64,000 nucleotides of DNA from Pilaira anomala (GCA_025716855.1 JAIXMQ010000064.1:1-64000); one strand, 5' to 3'; counted from the first letter of the stretch, positions 11,070 to 23,039 are shown. Program-made: numbers and translations. The notes: a model not told the origin generated them from the sequence alone.

Positions 11070-13562
11070 ATGTCAGAACAAACAACTTCTTTTGACGTGG
11101 ACGCAAGTATTGATGTTCACGCACCTGCTTCAACTTATTATACTACTGGAGATAACGCTAGACATAGAACTAGAACTTACACGGTAAAACAACATTTTTG
11201 ACAACTTTATTTTTGTAGTCACCACTTATAAAGAAAGTTTTTTTTTTTTTTTTTTTTTTTTTTTGTTGCTATAGAAAAGTCATCTCGAAGGAACTCCTAC
11301 GAATGGAGGTTTAGAGGGTACTCGTAGACGTAGAGCTTCACACGGTAAGAGAAATAATAAAAAAGAGAGGGAGAAAAAATACTGACTACAGAATAGATGA
11401 TAAAAACAAAGCACGTCGATTTTTGATTGATGTGGAAGAAACACAACGTAAAATCTTGGAACAAGAAGATACAGATGGAGATTTTCAAATTACAATTAAT
11501 GATTTAGGGCCCAAGACAATGTCATTAGGTACAGCAGATTCAGGTGGATACCGTAAGATAGATATTCGAGGTACCTACATGCTTTCAAATCTATTACAAG
11601 AACTTGCATTAGCTCATGATTATGGTCGTAAACATATCGTATTGGATGAAGCAAGATTAAATGAAAATCCTGTTGACAGATTATCTCGTATGATTCGATT
11701 TAATTTCTGGGATGGTTTAACTCGTCGTATCGATTCTGATTCTTTAGAAGTGATCTGTCCTGATCCTAAAAACAGATCTGCAAATACTCATCCACGTATT
11801 TATGTTCCCTTTGATGATACTGAAGCTTTTGATTTTTATTCCCATGTTGCTGATGTACGTAAACATATGAATCTCGAGGTAGAATATTTACCAAAAGTCA
11901 TTACAGCTGAATATGTTAAAAGTATCAATGATCGTCCTGGTTTATTAACTTTAGCTATGCGTAAAATAAAAGATGGTCAAGGAAATGATACTTTTGTAGG
12001 CGAACCTTTTGTTGTACCAGGTGGTAGATTTAATGAAATGTATGGTTGGGATTCTTATTTCTCTGCTCTGGGTTTATTAGAAGATGGTAGATTAGAATTA
12101 GTTCGTAGTATGGTAGAAAATTTCGCTTATCAAATCAAACACTACGGTAAAATCTTGAATGCCAATCGTTCTTATTATCTTTCTCGTTCTCAACCTCCCT
12201 TTTTGACCGATATGACTTTAAAGGTATATGAAAAATTACATCCAGATGATCAAGAAGAAAACAAGGCTTGGTTACGTCGTGTATTAAAATCTGCTATTAA
12301 AGAGTACTGGGAAGTTTGGATGTCTGAACCAAGATTAGATCCTAAAACAATGCTTTCTCGTTATCGTCCTGATGGTAGTGGTATTCCACCTGAAACTGAA
12401 GCTTCTCATTTTGTACATATTATTGAACCTTTTGCTGAAAAACATAATCTATCCGTTGACGAATTTAATGAAAAATACAATGATGGTACAATTCAAGAAC
12501 CTGAATTAGATGAATACTTTATGCATGATCGTGCTGTTAGAGAATCTGGACATGATACTACTTATCGTTTTGAAAAAGTTTGTGCTAATTTAGCTACAAT
12601 TGATTTAAACGCTTTATTATACAAGTATGAAATGGATATTGCTGATGCTATTACCGATCACTTGGATGATGATATGGAAGATTTCGATGGTGTCAAACAA
12701 ACTGCTGAAGAATGGTTGGAACGTGCCAAACAACGTCGTGAACGTATCAATACTTACTTGTGGAATGAAGAGCAATCTCTTTACTTTGATTATGATACAG
12801 TCAAAGAAGAACAAACTACTTATGAAAGTGTCACTACCTTTTATGCTTTATGGGCTGGTTGCGCTAGTGATGAACAAGCTCAAAGTATGGTGAAACACTC
12901 CCTTTCCAAATTCGAAGTCTTGGGTGGTTTAGTCTCTGGTACAGAAGAATCTCGTGGTGTGACTTCCTTGGAAAGACCTAATCGTCAATGGGATTTCCCC
13001 TTTGGTTGGGCTCCTCATCAAATGTTGACTTGGGTTGGTTTAGATCGATACGGTATGAGAGATACAGCTGCACGTTTAAGTTACCGTTGGTTATTTACGT
13101 AAGTAAAAGGATTTAATTTACATATAAAAAAAAAAAAAAAATTAAACTTTATATAATAGAATCACCAAGGGGTTTGTTGATTTCAATGGTGTTGTACCTG
13201 AAAAGTTTGATGTCGTAAGTTTATCTCACAAGGTAGAAGTAGAATACGGTAATGTAGGTACAGATTTCAAGTGCGTTCCTCGTGAAGGATTTGGTTGGAT
13301 GAACGCATCTTATCAAGTTGGTTTGAGTTATTTGACAACTCAAATGCGTCGTGCTTTAGGTGCATGTACACTTCCTGATTTATTGTTTGAAAAAGCAATG
13401 GCTCGTGAGCATCGTATGTTGGGTCTTACTCCTGAAGAAGAAGAATTGGCCTTATTGCGTCGTCGTAAGTCCACTATGGCTGCTAGAGATATTACTCGTA
13501 ATGGTAGTATTAGTGCTGCCATCACTCGTATCACTGTACCCGATGCTGCTGCACCTATATAA
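11070..13562 (+). CDS. NTH1: Neutral trehalase (cytosolic, PKA/Ca-regulated type)
   Basis: Hydrolyses cytosolic trehalose to two glucoses, the reserve-mobilising step in germinating fungal spores and after stress. Four exons: 11070-11183, 11275-11344, 11397-13098, 13160-13562; 762 residues, normal for the family. The N-terminal regulatory part holds RRRRAS (Arg55-Ser60), a textbook PKA site, and then a 12-residue Ca-binding-type loop, Asp86 to Asp97 ([12 protein letters not shown]). Both are hallmarks of neutral, not acid, trehalases; no signal peptide is present. The GH37 catalytic domain carries both trehalase signatures, [15 protein letters not shown] (269-283) and [12 protein letters not shown] (592-603). 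Exon 2, holding the PKA site, is only 70 bases. Convergent with the D-amino-acid oxidase gene 96 bases downstream. Confidence 0.96.
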
Positions 13563-13658
13563 ACTTTATACATCTCTCTCTCTTTCACACCCAAACTATA
13601 TAAATATTACACATATACACACAAAAATAAACAAAGTTTCAATTTATTTTTTATTTTT

Positions 13659-15151
13659 TTATAACTTGGAAAGACGTTCAGTCTTGAGCAATTGAACTAA
13701 TTTATCACTAGCACCCCAACTTGATTGGAAACCTATACATATATATATAAAAATATGTTATAAGTAAATATATCAGGCTTTTTTTTTTTTTTTTTTTTTA
13801 CGTACCGTGAGAGCTGTGGCCATAGTTGTGACATAATGTAACTTTTTGGCCATTAGAACGACCTAAATAAAAAGATTTTTAGTGCAAGATCTAAAAAAAA
13901 AAAAAAAAATCATAGCAGTAAAACTTACGTCTAGTCTCCTTTTCTAAGCGAATACCACCTGTACGTCCAGGTCTGAAACCAACATTGACAGAAATGATAT
14001 CAAAGGCTTCAACACCTTTATTGTGTGTGATCTCTGGGTAAAGTTTATAAACACTTTCCAAGATATCCTTAGTGATAGCATCATCTGGTTCTGTTTGTCT
14101 GTTTACACGATCTACAGTACCACCACAAATGACAGTACCATCACCTCTAGGAATAATGTAAGTCCAACGGCTATCACCATCGATATAATGTTGAGTCTAA
14201 AAAAAAAAGTGTTATTAAAAAACAAAATGATAAAATATTTATGTTATACCTTGATATGAGGAGCACGGACAAGAACTGTTTGTCCACGAATAGGATACAT
14301 TGTATGATCTTGTACATCTTTAAGATAATAAGAACCTAATCCAGTACAATTGATTACTGTATCAATGTCCGTGTATTGTTCAATGGCTTCCTGAATACTT
14401 TCGAACGATTGTCTTTCAAGTTTACCGCCCAAACTCTCGAGTGTCTTTACCAAATATTTCAAGTAGACTGGAACATTGGTAGTATCTACACATAGTAACG
14501 GATAAATAATTAAGATCATGCAGCGTGAGAAAAAAATATTGTTGTTTTTTTTTTCTTACATGATTGAAAAGTATAACCGTAAGCAGCGTTAGGGATCAAG
14601 TCTTTTGGAGGAATAGGAGTAACCTAATAAGAAATAAATGTTTAAGTTTTTTTTTTGTTTCTTTTTATGTCTATTGTTACTTACATTGTTATAGATCTTG
14701 CGAACCCAGTAAGCATCTTCTCCTTCGGGAGCAGGCTTTTCACAGTATTGAATACCGTTAACGTATTGAACATGGGCTTCAGGTACTTCATCAGCAAGAC
14801 GCTTAAATTCCTTTTGAGTGAAAGCATCCATTTCTGGTTATAATATTAGAACATGCATCATTTTAAAAAGGAAAAAAAAAGTTTTTGACTGGTTACCTTG
14901 GAGACGATAATCATCATAGTTAGCAACAGTAAGAATAGAAGCACCAGCCCAAGGGGAAGCATAAGCAGAAGATAAATCTCCAGGTACATGTTTAGCTGCG
15001 ACAGTGACATTTTTATAACCAGCTCTTAAGAGACAGATAGCTGTAGTTAAGCCAGTAACACCAGCACCTACATGTATATGGTATTTAGTTAATTATTTTA
15101 ACAGTTGAAATAACAGATGAAATCTATACCAAGAACAAGAATATTTGACAT
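13659..15151 (-). CDS. DAO1: Peroxisomal D-amino-acid oxidase (FAD)
   Basis: Oxidative deamination of D-amino acids to 2-oxo acids, ammonia and hydrogen peroxide, in the peroxisome. Eight exons on the minus strand: 15130-15151, 14897-15067, 14685-14833, 14560-14623, 14250-14485, 13929-14196, 13806-13862, 13659-13732; 346 residues, family length. The FAD-binding Rossmann motif GAGVTG (8-13) is split by the first intron. Later motifs are VINCTGLGSYYL, WTYIIPRGDGTVICGGT, ISVNVGFRPGRTGG with its substrate-binding Arg, and CHNYGHSSHG near the end, the DAAO signature. The protein ends Ser-Lys-Leu, a canonical type-1 peroxisomal targeting signal. Exon 1 has only 22 coding bases. D-aspartate oxidase is the main alternative and cannot be excluded by eye. 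Confidence 0.95.
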
Positions 15152-16164
15152 GTCAAAAAAAAAAAAACTATAAACAATAGAGAAGAGAGAAAAGAAGGGG
15201 GGGGGGTACTTGATTTACCAGTAGATCTTTCTTTCTTAATCGTTATCTTTTTTTTTTTTTTTGAAGTTCAGAAATAAAACCGATTGGGGGAAGGGGAGGA
15301 TTCAATTTTTTAGCTTCTAAAACACGTGCTTATTTTAGTAGCAGGGGGTGCGGGAAAAGGTTTGCGTATACTTTTTTTTTTTTTCTTTTTCTTTTTTTCT
15401 TTCTTAATTTTTTTCTCTTTTGGCAACAAGGAAAAAAAAACTTCAAAAACAAAAAACTTATCTATCCTTACTACTTACAACAAAAGGTATGTCGTCTACT
15501 TTGGAAACAAACTTGGCTCTCTATTTTTTTTTTTCTTTCTCTTCCTTTCCTCCGATCTCCAAAAAAAAAAAAATTACGCGTTTTCTCTTTGGCTTGATAT
15601 ATAAATGATTGTTTCCTTTTAAAATAATAACACAATGACAAAACACACACAAAACACACACACACACACACACTTGAAAAGAAAGATGTACCAATCTGGC
15701 GGAAATCCTCTTCATCTCTCTCTCTTATTTTCCCTTTTTTTTTTTCATCATCTTTTAAAAACTTGGTGTTTCTTTTAAAGAAAAGAAAAGAAAAGGATCA
15801 CGGAAGAAAGAAGATTGTTTCAATGGACAACTCTATTACTTTTTTTTTTTTTATTTTTTCATCTGTTTGGATTTAAAGAAAAAAAAAAAAAAAAGTGAAA
15901 ATTTTCTTTGTGCTTCAACAGAATATTAGAAACAGAATCAGTACAAAAAATGTTTGTTTTTTTCTGTTATTTTTTGTCATTTCTTTTCCCCTCTTCTATA
16001 TATATATCCCTATCAATCTCTTATATCAACTCAAGAACAAAAAAAAAAATCGCGGAGGAAGAAGAAGAGAAAATTATTATTGTTATTGTTATTATTATTA
16101 TTATTATTATTATTTATTGACTCCCTCTTCCCCCCTCCTCTCCAGTAAATAACACAACAACAAA
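15152..16164. promoter_or_regulatory. Divergent intergenic region, D-amino-acid oxidase / SUB2
   Basis: About 1 kb between divergent starts. It has many T-runs, a G10 run at 15197-15206, an AC microsatellite near 15652-15673, a TTATTA-type trinucleotide stretch near 16076-16110 and pyrimidine-rich leader just before the SUB2 ATG. ORFs called here are homopolymer translations with no domain sense. An unrecognised upstream intron in the SUB2 leader is possible. Confidence 0.5.
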
Positions 16165-17653
16165 ATGTCTGCTGCCGATCACGCTGATGACCTTATTGAT
16201 TACGAGGAGGAAGATGAACAAACTATCCAACAAGAAGCCGCTGCTGCTCAACAAGCTGAAGCCTTAAATGCTGATGATGATGATAAAAAGGATAAGAAGG
16301 GTTCTTATGTTGGTATTCACTCTACTGGTTTCCGTGATTTCCTTTTAAAGCCTGAATTATTAAGATCTATTGTCGATTGTGGTTTCGAGCATCCTTCTGA
16401 AGGTACGTACAAAGCGAAAAAAAAAAAAAAAAAAAGATTTTTTTTTTTTACTGGTCTAAGAGAAAGAAAACGCGTCATCGTTTTTTCTTCTTTTTTTTTC
16501 CCTTTTTTTCCCTTTTTTTTTTTCTTCTTCTTTCCTTCTTGTATAACTCACCATACTCCTCTTTTACACACATTTAGTTCAGCAAGAATGTATTCCCCAA
16601 TCTATCTTGGGTATGGACGTTCTTTGTCAAGCCAAGTCCGGTATGGGTAAAACTGCTGTATTTGTATTAGCAACACTTCAACAACTTGAACCTGTCAATG
16701 GAGAAGTATCAGTGATTGTATTATGTCATACACGTGAATTAGCATTCCAAATCAAGAACGAATACGCTCGTTTCTCTAAATATCTTCCCGATATCCGTAC
16801 AGAAGTCTTTTATGGTGGTGTTCCCATGACAAAGGATATTGAACTTTTAAAGGATAAGAGTAAATGTCCTCATATTCTTGTTGGTACACCTGGTCGTGTT
16901 TTAGCTTTAATTCGTGAAAAGCATCTTAAATTAGCCAATGTAAAGCATTTTGTATTAGATGAATGTGATAAGATGTTGGAACAATTAGATATGCGTCGTG
17001 ATGTACAAGATATTTTCCGTGCTACACCTCATCATAAACAAGTCATGATGTTCTCTGCTACTTTAGCTAAAGAAATGCGTCCTGTTTGTAAAAAGTTCAT
17101 GCAAAATCCTTTGGAAATTTATGTTGATGATGAAGCTAAATTAACGCTTCATGGTCTTCAACAATTTTATATCAAGATGGAGGAAAAAGAAAAGAATCGC
17201 AAGTTAAATGATCTTTTAGATACTCTCGAATTCAATCAAGTCTGTATCTTTGTTCGTTCTGTTTCTCGTGCAAATGAGTTAAATCGTATCCTTTCTGACT
17301 GTAACTTTCCTTCTATCTGTATTCATTCTCAAATGAGTCAAGATGAGCGTATCAAACGTTACAAATCTTTCAAGGACTTTGAAAAGCGTATTATGGTTGC
17401 TACTGATATCTTTGGTCGTGGTATCGATATTGAACGTGTTAATATCGTTATTAACTATGATATGCCTGATAGTGCGGATACTTATCTTCACAGAGTTGGT
17501 CGTGCTGGTCGTTTCGGTACTAAGGGTCTTGGTATCACCTTTGTTTCTGATGAAAAAGATACTCAAGTTCTTAACGATGTTCAAAGTAGATTCGAAGTTA
17601 ATATCGTTCCTCTTCCTGAGGAAGTTGACATCAACACTTATATGACTTCTTAG
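16165..17653 (+). CDS. SUB2: DECD-box ATP-dependent RNA helicase Sub2 (UAP56/DDX39)
   Basis: Nuclear RNA helicase of spliceosome assembly and of the TREX mRNA-export complex. Two exons, 16165-16402 and 16578-17653; 437 residues (yeast Sub2 446). The N-terminus is acidic ([11 protein letters not shown]), as in UAP56. Helicase motifs in order: Q-motif region [19 protein letters not shown], motif I AKSGMGKT (98-105), GG, TPGR, motif II DECD (207-210) in place of DEAD, the diagnostic of this subfamily, SAT (239-241), and motif [10 protein letters not shown] (384-391). The single intron sits in the Q motif and has a long poly-A/poly-T content, which makes false open frames through it. Confidence 0.97.
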
Positions 17654-17878
17654 TTTATTTTTTATTATATTTTTTTTTTTCTCTCTCTCTCTCATTTTCT
17701 CTATATAAATATTTTTTTTTTATTTTTATTACGGTTTCCATGCATGACGAAATTTTATAAAACCAAAATTTATTTCAATCTCCGTCCCATCTTTTTTTTT
17801 TTTTATTAATAAATGACGAAATTCTCTTTTTTTATATTCCTTTTTTCTTTTTTCTTTTTTCCTTTTTCACTTTTAACT

Positions 17879-18697
17879 ATGCTTCGTTTACCAAGAGTCC
17901 TTCATACAGTCAGAGCTTACCGTCCTAGTGCGTTAGTGAACCAACAAACAAGACAATTCTCTGTACAAAACAGTAAGATATAAAATTTATTTTTTTTTTA
18001 TACTTTAAAAAATTAACAACACTTTTTATCTTAGAAATATTTGCAACTACTACACCCGTCAAAAGTGTATTTCAAAACCAATCCAAAGCATTTGGTGCAT
18101 CTAAAATTATTACTTTAGCTGCTTTCACTAGTGCTACTACTCCTTTATTATTCAAGCAACCTGTACAATGTCAAGGTAAATAAATAAATAAATCAACGCG
18201 GAAAAAAAAAAAAAAATTAACATTTAAAAAAAAAAAAAAAGCTGGTTTTGCTACGGAAAGTCCTTTACGTGTAGATAACTCAACTCATATTCAAAACAAG
18301 TCAATTTTCAATAAAGGCGAATTGACTTTTGGTACCTTTTTAGGTATCTGTACTGGTTTCCTTGTTAAAAAAGTGGGTAAAATCTTTGCTGCTTTTGTTG
18401 GTACTGGATTTGTATTTTTACAGGTAGTTAAATTATTATAAACCAAAAGATTTAAAAAAAAAAATAGATGCTAATCATGTTATATACTAGTATTTATCTC
18501 AACAAGGATACGTTACAGTTCATTGGGATCGTTTAGAAGGAGGATATAATAAAGCATTGGATGTTGATAAGGATGGTAAAGTGACTAGACGTGACCTTCA
18601 ATCGAATTGGCAAAAGTTCATCAATGTCTTGACAAATAATATTCAATTCAAATCTACTTTTATGGTCGGTTTCTATGTTGGTATGCGTTACGGATAA
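17879..18697 (+). CDS. FUN14-family mitochondrial membrane protein with EF-hand loop
   Basis: Four exons, 17879-17972, 18035-18175, 18242-18423, 18491-18697; 207 residues. The first ~30 residues are rich in Arg/Ser/Gln without acids (MLRLPRVLHTVRAYRPSALV), like a mitochondrial presequence. The FUN14 core follows: GELTFGTFLGICTGFLVKKV (about 103-122), then a hydrophobic strand FAAFVGTGFVFLQYLSQQGY, and a final membrane-like segment FMVGFYVGMRYG. Between them lies DVDKDGKVTRRD (163-174), a complete EF-hand-type loop with acids at positions 1, 3, 5 and 12. FUN14 relatives include the mitophagy receptor FUNDC1 of the outer membrane. A LIR-like motif was not seen, so a mitophagy role is not claimed. 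Intron 2 is almost all poly-A. Confidence 0.85.
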
Positions 18698-19028
18698 AGA
18701 TTATTTTTAAAAGAATAAATAAATAAAACACACACATATATATAAATCGTGTGTTATTGTATGTTAATTTGGCTGTGCGGTAGAAGAAAAACTTGTTTGA
18801 ATCCAATTAGAAGATCTATTTTCTCACTTTTAAAAGCTTACAAGATTTAATGTTTAATTGTATTTCTTTCAACAAGGAGTAGTAGTAAATGAAAGAGCCA
18901 AGACAAAAACACTTGAATATCCGCTTAATTTGCACTAAGAAAAAAAAAAGAGGGGTACACACACCTTTTTTTTTTTTCTTTTATTTCTTTTTTATATATA
19001 TATATATTTATCCAGAAAAAAATAAGAA
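18698..19028. promoter_or_regulatory. Promoter region of the CUE-domain gene
   Basis: 331 bases with the 3' flank of the FUN14 gene and the 5' flank of the next. A TTTATATATATATATATTT tract ends about 20 bases before the ATG, following a T-rich run. No ORF. Confidence 0.45.
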
Positions 19029-20406
19029 ATGTCGAACCCTTTTACACAAAACGACCTTGAGATATTAAAAGAAGCATTTCCAACACTTTCAGAATCAGTG
19101 ATAGACGATATATTACATTCATGTCGAGGAGAAGTCAATCAAGCGTTTGAAATGTTACTAAGCATGAGTGATTCTACACAATTTTCTCCTCCTGTACCTC
19201 CACAGCTTCCAAACAGACCTAACGTAAAAATATATATTATTCTTCCCTATTTTTTTTTGAAAAAGCTAAAAAAAAAAAATCTATTAAATAGAGTTTTCCA
19301 AATCAATCCTTAAATCCTTTTACAGTAAGTTTATTATTTTTAAAAAAAAAAAAGAAAAAGTGTAACTTTAGATTAATTTTACTCTTACTGCAGCAACAGA
19401 ATAATAATAATGCCAAGCCTTTATTAACAGTGCGTGAAGAATTAGCTCAGTGGCGCCAAGATTTAGTTATAGAAAGTAAACGAAGAGCAGAAGAAATTTG
19501 TAAAGCCAGCAATTCTCATTCAGATTTATCTTTTTCAAGTAAGAAAAAAAGTGCTGTTTAATCAGTTTTTATTCTCTATTATTCTAATCTATTTTTTTTT
19601 TTTTTTACGACTAGACTTATTTAGATCTTCTTCCAGTCAAATTAGTAAGTGATAATAAATTTACATGTGAATAGAAACGACACTAAATCTTTCTTTTCTA
19701 TTATGATTAGGCAATAGAAGAAGAACAAGTAACCATCATGGTAAAAAAAAAAGCGAGAGAGAATATATATGTATATACTTTTTGTGTAATTAAAAACTTT
19801 ATGCATTTTTTTTTTAGCTCCTCCTTCAATTTCAGCAGTAGCTTCCGTTCCTTGTTTTCAAAGGTAAAAAAAAAAAAATAAGAGGAGCATAAAAATATTT
19901 ATTTTCTAAGCTTTATAAAATTTAGCCCTGTCACCTATAGGATCCCTCAACATAGTTCAACCAGCAACAATTATACCTCACACCGTAAAGTTATATACAA
20001 GCCATTTCCATTTGATACATACCTAAAAAAAACTCATCACTTTTTTTTTTTTTTCGCGAATAATATTAGATCGCAGTAACAGTAACCCTTCTACTCGTTT
20101 CCAACCCTCTGTTTCATCAACACCACCTGCTTTACCTGTAAGAAGACGTCAAAGTAGTAACTCGGTGAACTCATGTAACCAAAATAATCCATTCCTTACA
20201 AACGATTCGATCCATCGACCTTCTCCTCTTGTAACTCGACAAAGTGGTAATATATACATATCTGTTTATCTATTCATGATTTGTGAGGCTTATACTTTTT
20301 ATATTTAGAAAACGAAGCATCATTTAACCCATTTGAGGAACCGGAACAACCTCCGCCTGCTTACAATGAAATCCAAAAAGATACAATCATTGATCTTTCA
20401 CCCTAA
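19029..20406 (+). CDS. CUE-domain adaptor with four NPF motifs and a PPxY motif
   Basis: Nine small exons (19029-19223, 19292-19324, 19394-19538, 19615-19644, 19711-19740, 19818-19863, 19926-19984, 20070-20246, 20309-20406) give 270 residues; all phases agree. Residues 7-48 (NDLEILKEAFPTLSESVIDD..GEVNQAFEMLLSM) form a CUE ubiquitin-binding domain with its FP and LL positions. The rest is low-complexity Ser/Asn/Pro sequence carrying NPF tripeptides at 3-5, 73-75, 219-221 and 245-247, which bind EH domains, and PPAY (254-257), which binds WW domains of Rsp5/NEDD4 ligases. Together these suggest an endocytic or sorting adaptor linking ubiquitin, EH proteins and a HECT ligase; this role is inference. 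Exons 4 and 5 are 30 bases each, so isoforms by skipping are possible. Confidence 0.78.
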
Positions 20407-20927
20407 CTTGTAATTTCAAAATAAAATAAAAAAAAAAATGAACAAAGAGAAGAAAGAGAGAGAGAGAGAGAGAGAGTAAAAAAAAAAAAAAAACGCGTCT
20501 AGTTCTAAGCTAAAATGATTACACATAGTTTTCATCATTTTTAAAACGTATTTTTAATATGTTTGATCACAAATATTTATTCAAGTTAAGATGTACATGA
20601 CGATGAACCCTAAAAAAAAAAGTGAATACGTATTTGACTAGTTATATAATAAAAAACAAGTTTATGATGTAGTATTGATGTTATCATACACACAAAAAGT
20701 TAACTTTCTTTACGTCATTGGATCTACCAAAAAGGCTACTAAAAAAGGGAATTGTGACTCGTCTGTTTCTTGTTCATGGTGACCTCATTTTTGCATAAAT
20801 CAAAAAAGAAGTTTTTTTTTCCTACTAAACTAATATAAAAAGTACAAGATAAATCCCCACTTCTTTTTTTTTTCTTTTCTTTTATATCATATACATTAAT
20901 TTTATATACTTTAAATACAACATCAAA
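20407..20927. promoter_or_regulatory. Promoter region of the Ish1-like gene with TATA box
   Basis: Contains an AG repeat (about 20456-20476) and then the sequence TATAAAAA at 20834-20841, about 90 bases before the ATG at 20928, a fitting distance for a TATA box. The leader is pyrimidine-rich. No ORF. Confidence 0.5.
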
Positions 20928-22517
20928 ATGAAAACCTCTAGTTTATTAGCTCTTCCCTTGACCTACTGTGTCCTCTTGGTCTTACTTTCACAAGAAGCAC
21001 AAGCTAAAGGTAAAAAAAAACAAAAAACACGTACAATTTTTTTTTTTTTTTGGCAACAATTTAACTCATATATTTAAAATATAGCTGCTACTGAACAAGT
21101 TCAAGAACAAGTAGACTGGACAAAGGATCAAGTAAAGGCTTACCTTGACAAGTATCAAATCACTTATGACAAGAATGATGAAAACTTGATGGAGACCGTT
21201 CAAAGATACCGTGACGCAGCCATGGCCAATGCTGAATTATTTATCAATGACAAGACCAGTACCGTCCAAAAATTAATTGACTCTCTCAAGATCAAGCTTC
21301 AAAAGAAATACCATTTATCTGCCGATAACGTTCAAGCATTTTCTGATGATATTCAACACGAGTTGAGACAACTCGAATTAAGTGGTAGTTTAACACAGGA
21401 TAAGGTAAAGCAATCTTTGGACAAGTTACAACATCAAGCTATCAAGCAAAAGTACGTGACGGAGGCTCAATACAAAGAAATCGCTAATGAGCTTCAATCT
21501 TCTTTGGCTCCTCCTACTTGGTATCAACGCGTCTTTTCTGGTCCTTCTCGTTCTACCTTTGATGATGCTTCCTTCTCTTCTTGGATTTCTTCCTCTGTCA
21601 CTCAACGTTTACAACAAAACAAGGATCTCACCAAGGATGAAATCAATGCTGTCATCGATACCGTAAAGAAGGCTGTTCAATCCACTACTGCTTCTGCTCA
21701 AGATCTTTCTAAATTAGCTACTGCTGCCTGGTGGAAACAATTATCTCATGATCTTGAAAAGAATGCTAAACTTAAACAAAATCAAGTCAGTGACGTGGTT
21801 GAGTCCTTAAAGGATGAGGTAAATGCTTACAAGATCTTTGCTATGGATTATGCCGGTGATGCCTCTAAGGAATCCAAGAGTATGTTATCTTCTGCTTCAA
21901 GATACTTGATGGATACTGGTAACTCTATTTATCGTGCTGTCGTAAACCCTGTTAAGGCAAGAGAAGCTGAGGCTGAAGCCGCTGCTTCTTCCGCTTCTGC
22001 TGCTGCTGCTGCTGCTACTAACTCTGCTGGTTACTCTGCCTCTTCTCTTGCAAATGCTGCTGCTAACGCTGCTGCCTCTGCTACGGATGCTGCTGGATCA
22101 TCTGCTTCTTCACTTCGTGCTGCTGCTTCTGATGCAGTCAACGATGCAGTTAACGCTGCTGCTTCTGCTACAGATGCTGCTGGATCCTCTGCATCCTCTA
22201 TGCATTCTCAAGCCTCTCAAAGTGTCAACAATGCCAAGAACAACTTTGGTCATTTCTGGCGTCAAAAGGAACTTGAAACTTATAAAAAGATTGGATACAC
22301 GGAAGCACATATTGATTGGGTAGAAAACTATTTATCAAAGACTTTCCACGATAAGACTAATTTGGCCAAGAGTACTGTACAAGATGCTATGCGTACCATT
22401 CGTCAATATCTCGTTAACACTAAGGTTCAAACTGCTGCTCATATCGATGCTCAATTAAAGTCTTTGGAAAGTCTTCTTGAATCTTGGAGAAGAACTGTTG
22501 TTCGTGATGAATTGTAA
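20928..22517 (+). CDS. Secretory Ish1/Msc1-like stress protein, LEA-like
   Basis: Two exons, 20928-21009 and 21085-22517; 504 residues. It starts with a clear signal peptide (MKTSSLLALPLTYCVLLVLL then SQEAQAKA). The mature part begins with WTKDQVKAYLDKYQI..DENLMETVQRYRD, fitting the Ish1 helical repeat of stress-responsive nuclear-envelope proteins. Further related segments appear, such as TWYQRVFSG, and FWRQKELETYKKIGYTEAHI near the C-terminus. The body is lysine/glutamine-rich helix, and residues about 320-385 are an Ala/Ser-rich repeat. S. pombe Ish1 is a nuclear-envelope stress protein and S. cerevisiae Msc1 is related; location in the ER/nuclear envelope lumen is inference. Likely stress-regulated, but no element proves it. 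Confidence 0.75.
22065..22212 (+). repeat. Coding Ala/Ser repeat inside the Ish1-like gene
   Basis: The 16-residue block NAAASATDAAGSSASS occurs at 22065-22112 and again at 22152-22199, 87 bases (29 codons) apart, with only silent or near-silent differences between the copies. A looser Ala/Ser run precedes it. This is a recent in-frame duplication in a flexible or helical linker. Confidence 0.75.
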
Positions 22518-22861
22518 ATAATATAATCTCTTTTCCAAAACAAACGCTTTCAAAACAATAATAAACAAATCTACATAATTTTTCTCATGACAATATAAAA
22601 ATAGTTAAAGGATCGGGTTTTCTTTCTTTATTTTTAGGTTTTGTGTTACTTTTCTTTATTTTTAACCAATTGTAAAACCTGTTCAATCAATTCTTCTGCA
22701 TAAAAAATGAGAGGAAAATCATATGCTTTTTTTGGGGTTAAAAAGTAGTGAGAGAAAAGAGGGAATTATTTTATTATTAAAGTTTGATAATATATTATTT
22801 TTTTGTTAAGAAATAATCCACAAAAGAAAAAAAAAAAAAAAAAATTTAGTTATAAAAAAGT
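22518..22861. other. Convergent spacer, Ish1-like / Kin4-like genes
   Basis: 344 bases with both 3' flanks. Poly-A and T-rich runs; no ORF. The AATAAA at 22559-22564 could serve as polyadenylation signal for the plus-strand gene. Confidence 0.5.
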
Positions 22862-23008
22862 CTAGGCAGTAATTTCTTCTTTTATAACATGTGTTGGTGT
22901 TGTTTCTTGTTTGACATGAAGAGAAGTTTCATCCATCAAGACACTACTACTTCCAGCACCACTACTTGCAGTACTCATACGATGATGACTATGATCTTCT
23001 TCACCATT

Positions 23009-23039
<31 letters not shown>

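Noticed and set aside
15326..16152. Several 60-90 codon ORFs between D-amino-acid oxidase and SUB2
   Set aside because: They consist of Phe/Lys/Ile runs from homopolymers and have no domain-like composition.
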